Positions 18,080 through 26,706 of a DNA stretch of 64,000 bases are shown here, in pieces. The DNA is from Sphingobium sp. SCG-1 (GTDB lineage Bacteria > Pseudomonadota > Alphaproteobacteria > Sphingomonadales > Sphingomonadaceae). A model generated the notes under the pieces. The model was not told the origin of the DNA. It worked only from the letters and a program-made list of their open reading frames with translations, and did no database searches. Location of the stretch: assembly GCF_002953135.1 (NCBI RefSeq), contig NZ_CP026372.1, positions 2,963,501 through 3,027,500 on the forward strand. The letters are read 5' to 3'. Each line of letters opens with the position of its first letter. The first letter of the stretch is position 1. Made by a program: the position numbers and the translations under genes.

Positions 18080-19240
18080 ATGGCCGACGCCTATATAGTT
18101 GATGCATTCAGGACCGCCGGCGGACGTCGTCGCGGACGTCTGGCCGGTGTCCACCCCGCGCTACTGGCTGCGGCGACGCTGGACGCGCTGGTCGATCGCA
18201 CGAAGATCGATCCATCGGCGATCGAGGATGTCATCATGGGCTGCGTGACACAGGCAGGCGAGCAGGCGCTGAACATCGGCCGCCATGCAATATTGGAATC
18301 ACGCCTGCCGCTGAGCGTGCCGGCTGTCACGATCGATCGCCAGTGCGGATCGTCACAGCAGGCTCTCCAGTTCGCCGCGCAGGCGGTGATGTCTGGAACG
18401 CAGGACGTAGTCGTGGCGGCGGGTGTGGAAAGCATGAGTCGCGCAGCCTTGGGCCTGAGCCTGCCCCCGGAAGCCGGGAACCCACGCACGGCGGCGGTTC
18501 TCGACAAGTTTGGCATCGCGCGCTTTAGCCAGTTCGAGGGCGCGGAAATGATCGCCACCAAATGGGGCTTCACCCGCGAACAGATGGACGCCTTCGGGTT
18601 GGAGAGCCATCGGCGTGCCGTCGCCGCGACGCAAGCCGGTGCATTCGACGATGAAATCATTCCTATCGAAGTCACTCTGCCGGATGGCACGACCGAAATG
18701 CATGTGCGCGACGAAGGCATTCGATATGACTCAACGCTTCAATCGATGGCCAGCCTGCAACCGTTGGCGCCGGGAGGCGCGTTAACGGCGGCCACTTCAA
18801 GTCAGATTTGCGATGGTTCCAGCGCCGCGCTGATCGTGTCCGAACGCGCACTGAAGGAGCATGGGCTGGTTCCTTCCGCACGGATCGTGAACCTGACCAT
18901 CACCGGCGGCGACCCGGTGATTATGCTGGAGGAACCGCTGTTCGCGACGGAAAAGGCCCTCAAGCGTGCAGGGTTGAGCATCGGCGACATCGATCTGTAC
19001 GAGATCAACGAGGCCTTCGCTTCGGTGCCGATGGCGTGGCTGCAACATCACAAGGCCGATCCAGAGCGGCTGAACGTGAACGGCGGGGCCATCGCCCTGG
19101 GCCATCCGCTGGGAGCGAGCGGCACGAAGCTGATGGCGACGCTCATCCACGCTTTGGCTGCGCGTGGCAAACGCTACGGCTTGCAGGCCATGTGCGAAGG
19201 CGGCGGCATGGCCAATGTCACGATCGTGGAACGGCTCTGA
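18080..19240 (+). CDS. Acetyl-CoA acyltransferase (thiolase)
   Basis: This is a 386-residue degradative-type thiolase. The nucleophilic Cys89 lies in DRQCGSSQQA, the NEAFA segment follows, the His is in GGAIALGHPLGASG, and the second Cys is in AMCEGGGMANVTIVE. It would cleave a 3-oxoacyl-CoA with CoA to release acetyl-CoA and a shortened acyl-CoA. The ATG at 18080 is preceded by AAAGAGGAGA. The frame is open 99 bases further upstream, but that part has no thiolase similarity. It is paired with a CitE-like gene, as is the second thiolase at 36,634. Confidence 0.93.
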   Translation: MADAYIVDAFRTAGGRRRGRLAGVHPALLAAATLDALVDRTKIDPSAIEDVIMGCVTQAGEQALNIGRHAILESRLPLSVPAVTIDRQCGSSQQALQFAAQAVMSGTQDVVVAAGVESMSRAALGLSLPPEAGNPRTAAVLDKFGIARFSQFEGAEMIATKWGFTREQMDAFGLESHRRAVAATQAGAFDDEIIPIEVTLPDGTTEMHVRDEGIRYDSTLQSMASLQPLAPGGALTAATSSQICDGSSAALIVSERALKEHGLVPSARIVNLTITGGDPVIMLEEPLFATEKALKRAGLSIGDIDLYEINEAFASVPMAWLQHHKADPERLNVNGGAIALGHPLGASGTKLMATLIHALAARGKRYGLQAMCEGGGMANVTIVERL

Positions 19241-19304
19241 TGCCGCGGTGCGATGCTCTCCTTGCCGAATACCGGCAGGGAAGCGTCGCGATCGCCTCCG
19301 TAGG

Positions 19305-20114
19305 TCACTTCGCCGGATCGTTCCCCTCTTGGCTCGACGCGACCATTTCAGACGCTTGACGAAAATCCTCGTCCGCTGACAATGCGGCGGAGAATTTCTT
19401 CAGCTCGTGCAGTATCAGCGCCTTCTTGCTGGTCATACGTTCGATCTGGCCGCCGACCGCAACGGCGATCGGTGATTGGCCGAGCAATGGTTGAATCGGC
19501 ATGGCGATCACCGCGATCCCGTCCTGCACATCGCCGCTCGTTTCAGCATAGCCATTCCTGCGCACGTCCACCATTTCGGCGACGATCTGATGCGGGCTCA
19601 CCTTGTTTCGGGGGTCCGTGGCCTCGTCATTTGCGCGGTGGACCAGACTGCGCACCATGTCATCCGGCTTCAGGCTCAGCAGCGCCTTTCCTATAGCAGA
19701 TGTCGCAAGCGGGCGGGCCATGCGTGCCTGGACATCGAACCGTTGGGGTGTCTCGGCCTTGATGAACAAGATGTACTGAACATGCGCTCCGTTCTGAATG
19801 CCGATGAATGTCGTTTCCTGCACCGCGTTGAACAGATTATCCAGCCTCCATTCCAGCTGGCGATCCTGCACATAGGTCTGATGGATCCAACTGCCGATCA
19901 GCGCAATCCTTATGGTCGGCGTATAGGTCCGGGCATAGCGGTCCTGATCCAGATAGCCCAGCGCGACAAGATTCTGCACCAGCATGGTGATACTGGGTTG
20001 TGGCACGTTCAGGAACCGTGCGATTTCCCCCACCGTTAGCGGCTTTTGTTTCGCCGAAAACAGTTCGAACAGCGCCAGCGTTCGCTCTGCCGACTTTATG
20101 GAACGCAACGCCAT
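19305..20114 (-). CDS. IclR family transcriptional regulator
   Basis: This 269-residue IclR protein has an N-terminal winged helix (SIKSAERTLALFELFSAKQK, then LTVGEIARFLNVPQPSITMLVQNL). The C-terminal GAF-like effector domain contains ARPLATSAIGKALLSL and ISVAVGG-like IAVAVGGQIERM. IclR proteins commonly control aromatic and acid catabolism in response to pathway intermediates. It is convergent with the thiolase and lies inside the island, so it is a good candidate for a local pathway regulator. The target sites are unknown. Confidence 0.9.
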   Translation of the reverse strand: MALRSIKSAERTLALFELFSAKQKPLTVGEIARFLNVPQPSITMLVQNLVALGYLDQDRYARTYTPTIRIALIGSWIHQTYVQDRQLEWRLDNLFNAVQETTFIGIQNGAHVQYILFIKAETPQRFDVQARMARPLATSAIGKALLSLKPDDMVRSLVHRANDEATDPRNKVSPHQIVAEMVDVRRNGYAETSGDVQDGIAVIAMPIQPLLGQSPIAVAVGGQIERMTSKKALILHELKKFSAALSADEDFRQASEMVASSQEGNDPAK

Positions 20115-20327
20115 GGATACCGCCTTGTTCTTATTGCAGTGCCTGATCCGCCAGCTGATCGATACTATCGCGTCTTACCGATGTATCGGTTCGTCCAGCG
20201 CCTCTCCTTATCTCCCGCGCAGGTCCATATGCACCCATCGCTGGAGATCATGACATATGTAATGCAGTGCTTCAGAAAGTAAAGCGCTTCAACCTGGAGC
20301 ATGGCAGCACGCCACTGCAAGGTGACC

Positions 20328-21152
20328 CTACCGATCCTGAAACGCAGGCGGCCGTTTTTCCAGAAATGCGGCCACGGCCTCTTCATGATCATAGGTGTGG
20401 TGCGCAATCGCCTGATAGGCGGCGGACAATTCCAACAGCGGCGCCAATTTCATATCCTGCCCCTCGCGCAACAAACGCTTGGCGAGGCGGGTGGCATGAC
20501 CCGGATTTGCGGCTATCGACGCGGCAACGGCCAATGCGCGCGGCAGCACATCCTGCGGCGGAACGACTTCGCCGACCAGCCCATAGTCCAGCGCCTTGGC
20601 CGCGTCGATCGTGTCGCCCGTCAGCGTCATCAAGGTGGCGCGCGCCATCCCGATGATGCGGGGCAGTAGCCATGCTCCACCATCGCCCGGAACGATCCCG
20701 AGTTTCACGAAGCTTTCGGCAAACAGCGCGGACGACGACGCGATGCGGACATCGCACATACATGCAAGATCAAGGCCCGCGCCGATCGCCGGTCCATTGA
20801 CGGCCGCGATGACGGGCACTTCCAGTTCATAGAGCGCCGCCGGAATGCGCTGAATGCCGGTGCGATAGGCGTTGCGCAGCGTCTGTGGCGATCCTTCGAA
20901 CATGCCCTTTTTCTCAAGCATATGCTTTACGTTGCCGCCGGCGCAGAAGGCCGACCCCGCGCCCGTCAGAACAATGGCGCGCACCGAACCGTCGCGCGTC
21001 ATTTGCGCGCAAAAGTCGGCTATCTCATCGCTGTGCGCCGTTTCGGCGATCGCGTTTCGAACGTCGGGCCTGTTCAGCGTGGCGATAACCACGGGGCCAT
21101 CTCTCTCGATGAGCAGGAAGGGCGTTTCGGTCACTGGAATATCCTCTGCCAT
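20328..21152 (-). CDS. Crotonase family protein, non-canonical active site
   Basis: This 274-residue crotonase has the oxyanion-hole segment AFCAGGNVKHML and the second loop AIGAGLDLACMCDV. At the two hydratase glutamate positions it has Asp (GLDLA) and Phe (AESFVKLG), and IVPGDGGAWLLPRIIG follows. It may be an isomerase or act on an unusual acyl-CoA. The C-terminal FLEKRPPAF matches the family end. It is divergent from a LysR gene, with a perfect 15-bp palindrome in the 122-bp spacer. Confidence 0.9.
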   Translation of the reverse strand: MAEDIPVTETPFLLIERDGPVVIATLNRPDVRNAIAETAHSDEIADFCAQMTRDGSVRAIVLTGAGSAFCAGGNVKHMLEKKGMFEGSPQTLRNAYRTGIQRIPAALYELEVPVIAAVNGPAIGAGLDLACMCDVRIASSSALFAESFVKLGIVPGDGGAWLLPRIIGMARATLMTLTGDTIDAAKALDYGLVGEVVPPQDVLPRALAVAASIAANPGHATRLAKRLLREGQDMKLAPLLELSAAYQAIAHHTYDHEEAVAAFLEKRPPAFQDR

Positions 21153-21207
21153 GATGCCTGTCTGTCGGCGCGGGAGACGCGTCTACATAGTGGTTTTATA
21201 CGACCAA

Positions 21208-21222
21208 AACGGTAGTACCGTT
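21208..21222. promoter_or_regulatory. Perfect 15-bp palindrome, candidate operator
   Basis: AACGGTA-g-TACCGTT reads as a 7-1-7 perfect palindrome. It is centred in the 122-bp spacer between the divergent crotonase (20,328-21,152) and LysR (21,275) genes. LysR sites are usually less symmetric, so TetR- or IclR-type binding is also possible. Confidence 0.55.
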
Positions 21223-21274
21223 GTCCGCGTTCCTCTAATATTGAATCTCCGCTCACCGATAGGTTTTCGATATC

Positions 21275-22174
21275 ATGGATCTTCGCCAGCTTCGTTATTT
21301 CATCGCCGTGGCGGAGACCCGGAATTTCCATCGGGCGGCCGAACGCATGAACGTGTCTCAGCCCCCGATTACCGTTGCGATCCGCAGGCTGGAAAGCGAA
21401 TTAGGCCAGACGCTGTTCCTGCGGGAGCCACGAGGCGTGACCCTGACTCCCGCGGGGCAGGCAGCCCTGCCCTATGCACGCGAGGCGATCATCGCGGCCG
21501 ACCAATTGAAGGGCGTTGTCCGTGATGGCGCTTCGGGACTGCGGGGAAGGTTAAGACTAGGTATCATCGGCTCGGCGACCCATGATCTACTGCCGCGCGT
21601 CGTCCCGAACTTTTGCAAGGCATTTCCGAACGTCCAGCTCGAATTGGAAGAAATGACCAGCGTCGATATCGTCCAAGCCCTTGGCAACCAGTTGATCGAC
21701 GTCGGCTTCATCCGCTTGCCTGTGATCGACACGGCATCCGTCCAGATCAACATTATTGAACGCGACGAGTTGGTCATCGTGCTGCCCGCTACAGATCCGC
21801 TTGCCGGCCGGAAGCGCATGGCCCTGGCGCAATTGGCCGACCGGCCGTTCGTCCTGTTCAACGCGATCAGCATTTTGAACGCCATCACACATATCGCCTG
21901 TCAACGCGCTGGCTTTTCCCCGCACATCCAGCAGCATGCCACGCAGGTTCATACGGTATTGAGCCTGGTCGAAGCCGGCCTTGGCGTTGCGTTGATCCCC
22001 GGACGCAGCGCCCGCTTCATCAGCGATCGCCTGCGTATCATCCGCCTGTCGGAGCCGATCCCGATCGAACTGGGCATCGCGTTTCCGCCGGACGCAAGCC
22101 CGCTCGCTCGCAATTTCGTCACGACCGCGCTACAGGTCTGCGATAGTCAAATGCAATCGCATACTGCCGATTAA
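21275..22174 (+). CDS. LysR family transcriptional regulator
   Basis: This 299-residue LysR protein has an N-terminal helix-turn-helix (MDLRQLRYFIAVAETRNFHRAAERM, split here at F-H; recognition part SQPPITVAIRRLESELG). A standard effector domain starts near residue 90 (RGRLRLGIIGSATHDLLPRV). The sequence resembles the branch that includes BenM/CatM-like aromatic-acid regulators. It is divergent from a crotonase and followed on the same strand by a pair of acyl-CoA dehydrogenases 109 bp downstream, so it may control both sides. Confidence 0.92.
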   Translation: MDLRQLRYFIAVAETRNFHRAAERMNVSQPPITVAIRRLESELGQTLFLREPRGVTLTPAGQAALPYAREAIIAADQLKGVVRDGASGLRGRLRLGIIGSATHDLLPRVVPNFCKAFPNVQLELEEMTSVDIVQALGNQLIDVGFIRLPVIDTASVQINIIERDELVIVLPATDPLAGRKRMALAQLADRPFVLFNAISILNAITHIACQRAGFSPHIQQHATQVHTVLSLVEAGLGVALIPGRSARFISDRLRIIRLSEPIPIELGIAFPPDASPLARNFVTTALQVCDSQMQSHTAD

Positions 22175-22283
22175 ATATTTGAATCGTGTTCCGGGCTGGA
22201 CCATTCTCGTCGCTACCAAATTCGGATTAAAGACATGGCATGCGTGCCAGGCACCGTCATGGTCGAGAGGAGAATAATCCAGC

Positions 22284-23441
22284 GTGTTCGATACATTCGC
22301 CATCGCATCCTTGCCAGAGGCAGACGAGTCGCTTCGGTCCGCCGTGCGTGACATAATCGTCCGCTGCGCCAAGGGTATGCCAACCGACCAGCGTGCCCGA
22401 TCATGGCAAGGTTTCAGTGCCGAATTCAGCCGGATGCTGGGAGCGGAGGGCTTTCTGGGACTGACACTGCCCGAACAATATGGCGGGAGGGATCGCGGCC
22501 CGTTTTCGCGCTTCGTGGTCGTCGAGGAGCTGCTGTGCGCCGGGGCGCCGGTTGCGGCACACTGGATGGCCGATCGGCAGAGCGCGCCGCTGATCCTCAA
22601 TTATGGCACCGAAACACAACGGCAATTCTACATTCCGCGCATATGCCGGGGCGAAGCCCTGTTCTGCATCGGCATGAGCGAACCCGGTGCGGGGTCAGAC
22701 CTGGCCGGCGTGCGCACCCGGGCAGAACGGCGCGATGGTGGATGGCTGCTGAACGGGCAGAAGATATGGACCACCCATGCGGTTCATTCCGATTATATGA
22801 TCGCGCTGGTCCGCACTTCCGGCACCTCGGCCGATCGCCAGGGTGGCCTGTCGCAGCTGATCGTGGACCTGAAGGCGCCCGGCGTCACCGTGCGCCCGAT
22901 CACGGACCTGACCGGCGACGCGCATTTTTCCGAGGTGTTCTTCGACAATGTAGAGTTGGGCGAGGATGCGCTGATCGGCAACGAGGGCGAGGGCTGGAAA
23001 CAGGTAACCGCCGAACTCGCTTTCGAACGTTCCGGCCCGGAGCGGATATATTCGAGCGTGGTGCTGCTCGATGCCTGGATACGGCATGTGCAATCATCCC
23101 GGCAGATTGCCGCGCGCGCCGATGTGTCGCCGCTGGTTGGCCGTATCACAGCGGAATTTGCCACGTTGCGTGCCATGTCGATCGCCTGCACGGCCCGGCT
23201 CGCCGCCGGGGAAAGCCCCGTGCTGGAGGCCAGCATCGTTAAGGATCGCGGCACGAGCTTCGAACAGTTGCTTCCGATCGTCATTGGCGATGACCTGGCC
23301 GCACATCCCGACGAAGCGGTGAGCGACGAACTCTATCGCACCTTGCTGTACGTGACGCATATCGCGCCCAGTTTCAGCCTGCGCGGTGGAACGCGCGAAA
23401 TACTGCGTGGCATCATCGCCCGTGGCATGGGCCTGCGTTAA
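22284..23441 (+). CDS. Acyl-CoA dehydrogenase, large (catalytic) subunit type
   Basis: This 385-residue flavin-dependent dehydrogenase carries FCIGMSEPGAGSDLAG (FAD/substrate loop) and WTTHA. The usual catalytic Glu of the EGT motif is absent (RGGT near residue 368). A Glu248 in LAFERSGPER occupies the isovaleryl-CoA-dehydrogenase-type base position. That arrangement, with a smaller partner gene 13 bp downstream, matches the heteromeric alpha2beta2 dehydrogenases known from steroid side-chain catabolism. The start is GTG 22284 behind GAGAGGAG. It would introduce a 2,3-double bond in a bulky acyl-CoA. Confidence 0.88.
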   Translation: MFDTFAIASLPEADESLRSAVRDIIVRCAKGMPTDQRARSWQGFSAEFSRMLGAEGFLGLTLPEQYGGRDRGPFSRFVVVEELLCAGAPVAAHWMADRQSAPLILNYGTETQRQFYIPRICRGEALFCIGMSEPGAGSDLAGVRTRAERRDGGWLLNGQKIWTTHAVHSDYMIALVRTSGTSADRQGGLSQLIVDLKAPGVTVRPITDLTGDAHFSEVFFDNVELGEDALIGNEGEGWKQVTAELAFERSGPERIYSSVVLLDAWIRHVQSSRQIAARADVSPLVGRITAEFATLRAMSIACTARLAAGESPVLEASIVKDRGTSFEQLLPIVIGDDLAAHPDEAVSDELYRTLLYVTHIAPSFSLRGGTREILRGIIARGMGLR

Positions 23442-23454
23442 GAAGGGAATGACC

Positions 23455-24420
23455 ATGGATATGATCGAACTGCTCGAACCCTTCCAGCGCATGCTGGACG
23501 CCATCGCGACACCATCGGAGGTCCGCGCGGTCGAAGAGGGCGGCGACGCTGGCCCCATGTGGCAGGAGTTTGCCGAGTCTGGCTTCATGGACGCGCTGGT
23601 GGCGGAGGAACATGGCGGTGCCGGGCTGACGCTCGCCGATATCGAGCCATTATTGCAGGCGATCGGGGCGCAGCCCGTGCCCCTGCCCGTCGCCGAGACG
23701 ATGGTCGCGCGGGCGTTGCTGGCCAATGCTGGCATCGATCGGCCCGACGGCCCGATCCTGATGGTGACGGGGTCCGCCCTGCCCGTGCCCTGTGCCGCCG
23801 CAGCCAGCCATGCGCTGGTGGATGATGGAGAACAGCTGCACCTTTCCCCGATGGAGGCGCTCTCGCCCGTGACGACCGGCGCCTATCACTCTCTGTCCAT
23901 GCGACTGACCGACACCCCTTCGGGAGAGAAGCTTGCCCGTCCCGCCGGCGGTCTGCGCGCGATCGCGGCGGTCCTGCGCGCGGCGCTGATCGCGGGCGCG
24001 GCGGAACGACTGACGCAGATGTCCACCCAGTTCGCGAACGAGCGGGTTCAGTTCGGGAAGCCTATCGGTCGCCAGCAAGCGGTGCAGCATATGCTGGCGG
24101 TCATGGGCGAGGATATGATCGCCTGCCGAATAGCCGCGCAACTCGGCCTGTCGAAGGGGCTGGACGTACCCATGCCCGTCGCGGCGGCGGCAAAGATCAC
24201 CACATCGGCGGCGGTGCCGCGCATTGCCGCGACGGCGCATGCGGTCCACGGCGCAATCGGCATCAGCGAAGAGTATGACCTTCAGCTGCTGACCCGCCGC
24301 CTGCATGAATGGCGGCTGGCGGACGGGTCCGAAGGATATTGGGAGGCACTGCTTGGCGCGGCGCGCTTGGCCTCACCCGATCCGACGGTTGATTGGGTAA
24401 GGACGGAGATCTTCGCCTGA
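23455..24420 (+). CDS. Acyl-CoA dehydrogenase, small (partner) subunit type
   Basis: This 321-residue acyl-CoA dehydrogenase-like protein has the C-terminal helical domain signatures ERVQFGKPIGRQQAVQHMLA and HAVHGAIGISEEYDLQLL. It lacks both known catalytic-base positions and ends without an EGT motif. Much of the middle beta domain is shortened. This fits the non-catalytic partner of the gene immediately upstream. AAGGGA lies 6 nt before ATG 23455, which I prefer over ATG 23449. A strong terminator follows the stop codon. Confidence 0.85.
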   Translation: MDMIELLEPFQRMLDAIATPSEVRAVEEGGDAGPMWQEFAESGFMDALVAEEHGGAGLTLADIEPLLQAIGAQPVPLPVAETMVARALLANAGIDRPDGPILMVTGSALPVPCAAAASHALVDDGEQLHLSPMEALSPVTTGAYHSLSMRLTDTPSGEKLARPAGGLRAIAAVLRAALIAGAAERLTQMSTQFANERVQFGKPIGRQQAVQHMLAVMGEDMIACRIAAQLGLSKGLDVPMPVAAAAKITTSAAVPRIAATAHAVHGAIGISEEYDLQLLTRRLHEWRLADGSEGYWEALLGAARLASPDPTVDWVRTEIFA

Positions 24421-24462
24421 GGCGCGTCATCCGTCCATTTCCCAGCAACCGCTGCCTTCGCC

Positions 24463-24498
24463 CAGCCCTGCCTTTATGGGAAAGGGCTGAGCTTTTTT
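24463..24498 (+). terminator. Rho-independent terminator of the acyl-CoA dehydrogenase pair
   Basis: CAGCCCT and AGGGCTG form a 7-bp stem and are followed by AGCTTTTTTACC. It lies between the convergent dehydrogenase operon and the P450 operon. Confidence 0.75.
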
Positions 24499-24513
24499 AC
24501 CATCGACTGTCTA

Positions 24514-25785
24514 TCAGCCCGTCCGCTTGCGGAACATGATCGGCAGGGCCTGCAATCCGTGGACCATGCCCGCTTCCGCATATTCAATGGGGCCTTTACT
24601 GGTGTCGATGCGCATGTCCACCAGCCGGTCGAGCAGTCGGCCAAGCCCGATTCGGATTTCCGATCGCGACAGATGGACGCCCACGCAATAGTGGACGCCG
24701 TGCCCGAACCCCAGATGGTTGCGGACATTGGCCCGGCCGGGATCGAACTGATCCGCATGGCTGTATTTTTCCGCATCGCGGTTGCCCGATGCCAGGCGGA
24801 CGTGGACGCAACTGCCTTGGGGAACGGGCGTTTCGCCGATAACCGTATCTTCGCTGGCCCAGCGTGTGGCGGCGGCAATAGGGCTGTCGAAGCGCATGAC
24901 CTCTTCAATGAACTTCCCGATAAGCTCGCGATTTTCGGTGAGCCGTTGCAGAGTCTGGGGGTCCTTGATCGCCGCATAGAGTGTGTTGCCAAGGCCATTG
25001 GTCGTGGTCTCATTGCCACCGGTATTTAAGGTGGCGCACATCGATATGACTTCCTGCTCGCTTAGATGATCGCCATCGCGTGTTTCGCTGTGGATCATAT
25101 GGCTCAGCAAACTGCCGTCGGGCGCCGCGCGCAGGCGCTTGATATTTTCCTGGATGAACTTGGCGAATTCGATGAGCTTGAGATGCGCGGCGACCCGGCC
25201 ATCCTCGTCAAGCAGGCCGCCAGTCACCAAGGCGATGGATGCCGCGCCGGCATCCTGCATCAACTGGATGTGAGTCCGGGGGACGCCGAGCGTGTCGCAG
25301 AAGAAATACAGCGGAACCAGCAGCGCATATTCGCGGTAAAGATCGACGGAGCCTTCACCATCCGCGCCACGCTCTATGAAGCCGTCGATCAACCCATCCA
25401 CGACGGCCACGAGGGCGTCATCCATGCGCTTGATCGCGGAAGGCATGAAACGCGGGTTGATGAGTTCGCGATAACGCAGGTGAAGATCGCCGTCTGTCAT
25501 AGCCAGCACGGGGACGCGATGAGGCACGCCGGCATCTGCATAAAGTTTGAAGTAGCGTTCTGTATAGGCGGCCATGGCGGTCGCCTGATTGGTGGGTGGG
25601 GTGTTCACAAAAACGGCGGTATTTTTGAGCACGGCTTCGCTGTCGGCAAATCTGGAAACGACGAACGCATTCAGCGCCTTGGAAAAGAACACCTGTTCCT
25701 CGTCGCGGATCTGAGCGTAATAATCATAGGGAGCCTTCAGCGTGGCCGCATCGCCGAAGCGATCCCGCAATCCTGTCGCGTCCAT
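24514..25785 (-). CDS. Cytochrome P450
   Basis: This 423-residue soluble bacterial P450 has the I-helix oxygen-activation motif GGNETT at 256-261, the K-helix E295-V-M-R298, and the heme-binding FGHGVHYCVG with the axial Cys367. No membrane anchor is present, so it depends on separate ferredoxin partners, which are not in this window. GAGGAGG lies 5 nt before the ATG. It is the last gene of a minus-strand run of TonB receptor, crotonase, SDR and P450, suggesting hydroxylation of the imported substrate. The substrate is unknown; the closest general resemblance is to P450s that hydroxylate terpenes, steroids or fatty acids. Confidence 0.95.
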   Translation of the reverse strand: MDATGLRDRFGDAATLKAPYDYYAQIRDEEQVFFSKALNAFVVSRFADSEAVLKNTAVFVNTPPTNQATAMAAYTERYFKLYADAGVPHRVPVLAMTDGDLHLRYRELINPRFMPSAIKRMDDALVAVVDGLIDGFIERGADGEGSVDLYREYALLVPLYFFCDTLGVPRTHIQLMQDAGAASIALVTGGLLDEDGRVAAHLKLIEFAKFIQENIKRLRAAPDGSLLSHMIHSETRDGDHLSEQEVISMCATLNTGGNETTTNGLGNTLYAAIKDPQTLQRLTENRELIGKFIEEVMRFDSPIAAATRWASEDTVIGETPVPQGSCVHVRLASGNRDAEKYSHADQFDPGRANVRNHLGFGHGVHYCVGVHLSRSEIRIGLGRLLDRLVDMRIDTSKGPIEYAEAGMVHGLQALPIMFRKRTG

Positions 25786-25824
25786 AACCGTCCTCCTCGA
25801 TATATTATTGGCGCTGCCAGATCC

Positions 25825-26574
25825 TCAAGCGGTCTGTCCGCCTTCGACCGGGAGCACGGTGCCGGTGACAAATGCCGAAGCGTCGCTCGCGTAGAAGTAG
25901 ATGGCCTGTGCGATTTCTTCCGGCTTGCCCAGTCGGCGCATCGGAACATTGGCGATGATCGTTTCCCGGGATGCGGGATTGGCTTCGATCGCTGCCAGCA
26001 GCATGGGGGTCTCGTGCGGGCCGGGGCAAATCGTGTTGACCCGGATATTCTGCGCCGCAAACTCGGTGGCCGCGCCACGCGAAAGGGCGACGAGACCGGC
26101 CTTCGACCCACCATAGACAACGAGCGACGGGTAGCCCTTGAGCGCGGCCGTGGATGCGACGTTCACGATAGAGCCGCCGCCCCGCGCGATCATGTGAGGA
26201 ATGGCGGCTTTCATCGTCATGAAGGGCCCCCGGAAATTGACGGCGACCAGCTTGTCGAAATTTTCGTCACTGCAATCGACCAGCGTTCCGCGATTGTCGC
26301 CGGGATAGCCGGCGATGTTGCAAAGGATATCTGCGCCGCCGAACCGCGTTACGGCTAGGTCGACCATCGCAACCGCGTCGGCGCTGGCCCCCACATCTCC
26401 TGCGATGCCGACCGCCCGGTCGCCCAGTTCGGCGGCAAGCTGAACCACGCTGTCCGACAGGTCGGCCAGGACAAGATTGGCGCCGTTCGCATACATCAGT
26501 CGCGCCACCGCCGCGCCCATTCCCGAAGCGGCTCCAGTGATGATAGCGATCTTGCCTTCGACCTGTCCCGTCAT
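25825..26574 (-). CDS. Short-chain dehydrogenase/reductase
   Basis: This 249-residue classical SDR has the cofactor motif TGAASGMG, then LADLSDS, CNIAG (NAG equivalent), NVASTAA with the catalytic Ser, YGGSK with Tyr and Lys, and a C-terminal FVTGTVLPVEGGQTA. The Asp in LADL suggests NAD preference. ATG 26574 has GAGAGG 6 nt upstream and is preferred over ATG 26580. It lies 39 bp before the P450 gene, so it could oxidise the alcohol that the P450 makes. Confidence 0.9.
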   Translation of the reverse strand: MTGQVEGKIAIITGAASGMGAAVARLMYANGANLVLADLSDSVVQLAAELGDRAVGIAGDVGASADAVAMVDLAVTRFGGADILCNIAGYPGDNRGTLVDCSDENFDKLVAVNFRGPFMTMKAAIPHMIARGGGSIVNVASTAALKGYPSLVVYGGSKAGLVALSRGAATEFAAQNIRVNTICPGPHETPMLLAAIEANPASRETIIANVPMRRLGKPEEIAQAIYFYASDASAFVTGTVLPVEGGQTA

Positions 26575-26706
26575 GTTCATCCTCTCAATTCGCGATTGCT
26601 CGGCGTTGCGGCGATCGTGCCAGATCGCATCCTCGCTAAACAGGGGCGGTGCCGCCGAGCGGTCGCTATATCATATGTGCAATAGTGTGCCGTCACGGCG
26701 CAGGGG

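Noticed and set aside
25066..26358. 430-codon open frame on the plus strand opposite the P450 and SDR genes
   Set aside because: The P450 heme motif and SDR motifs on the minus strand are unambiguous; the plus-strand translation is unlike any protein I know.
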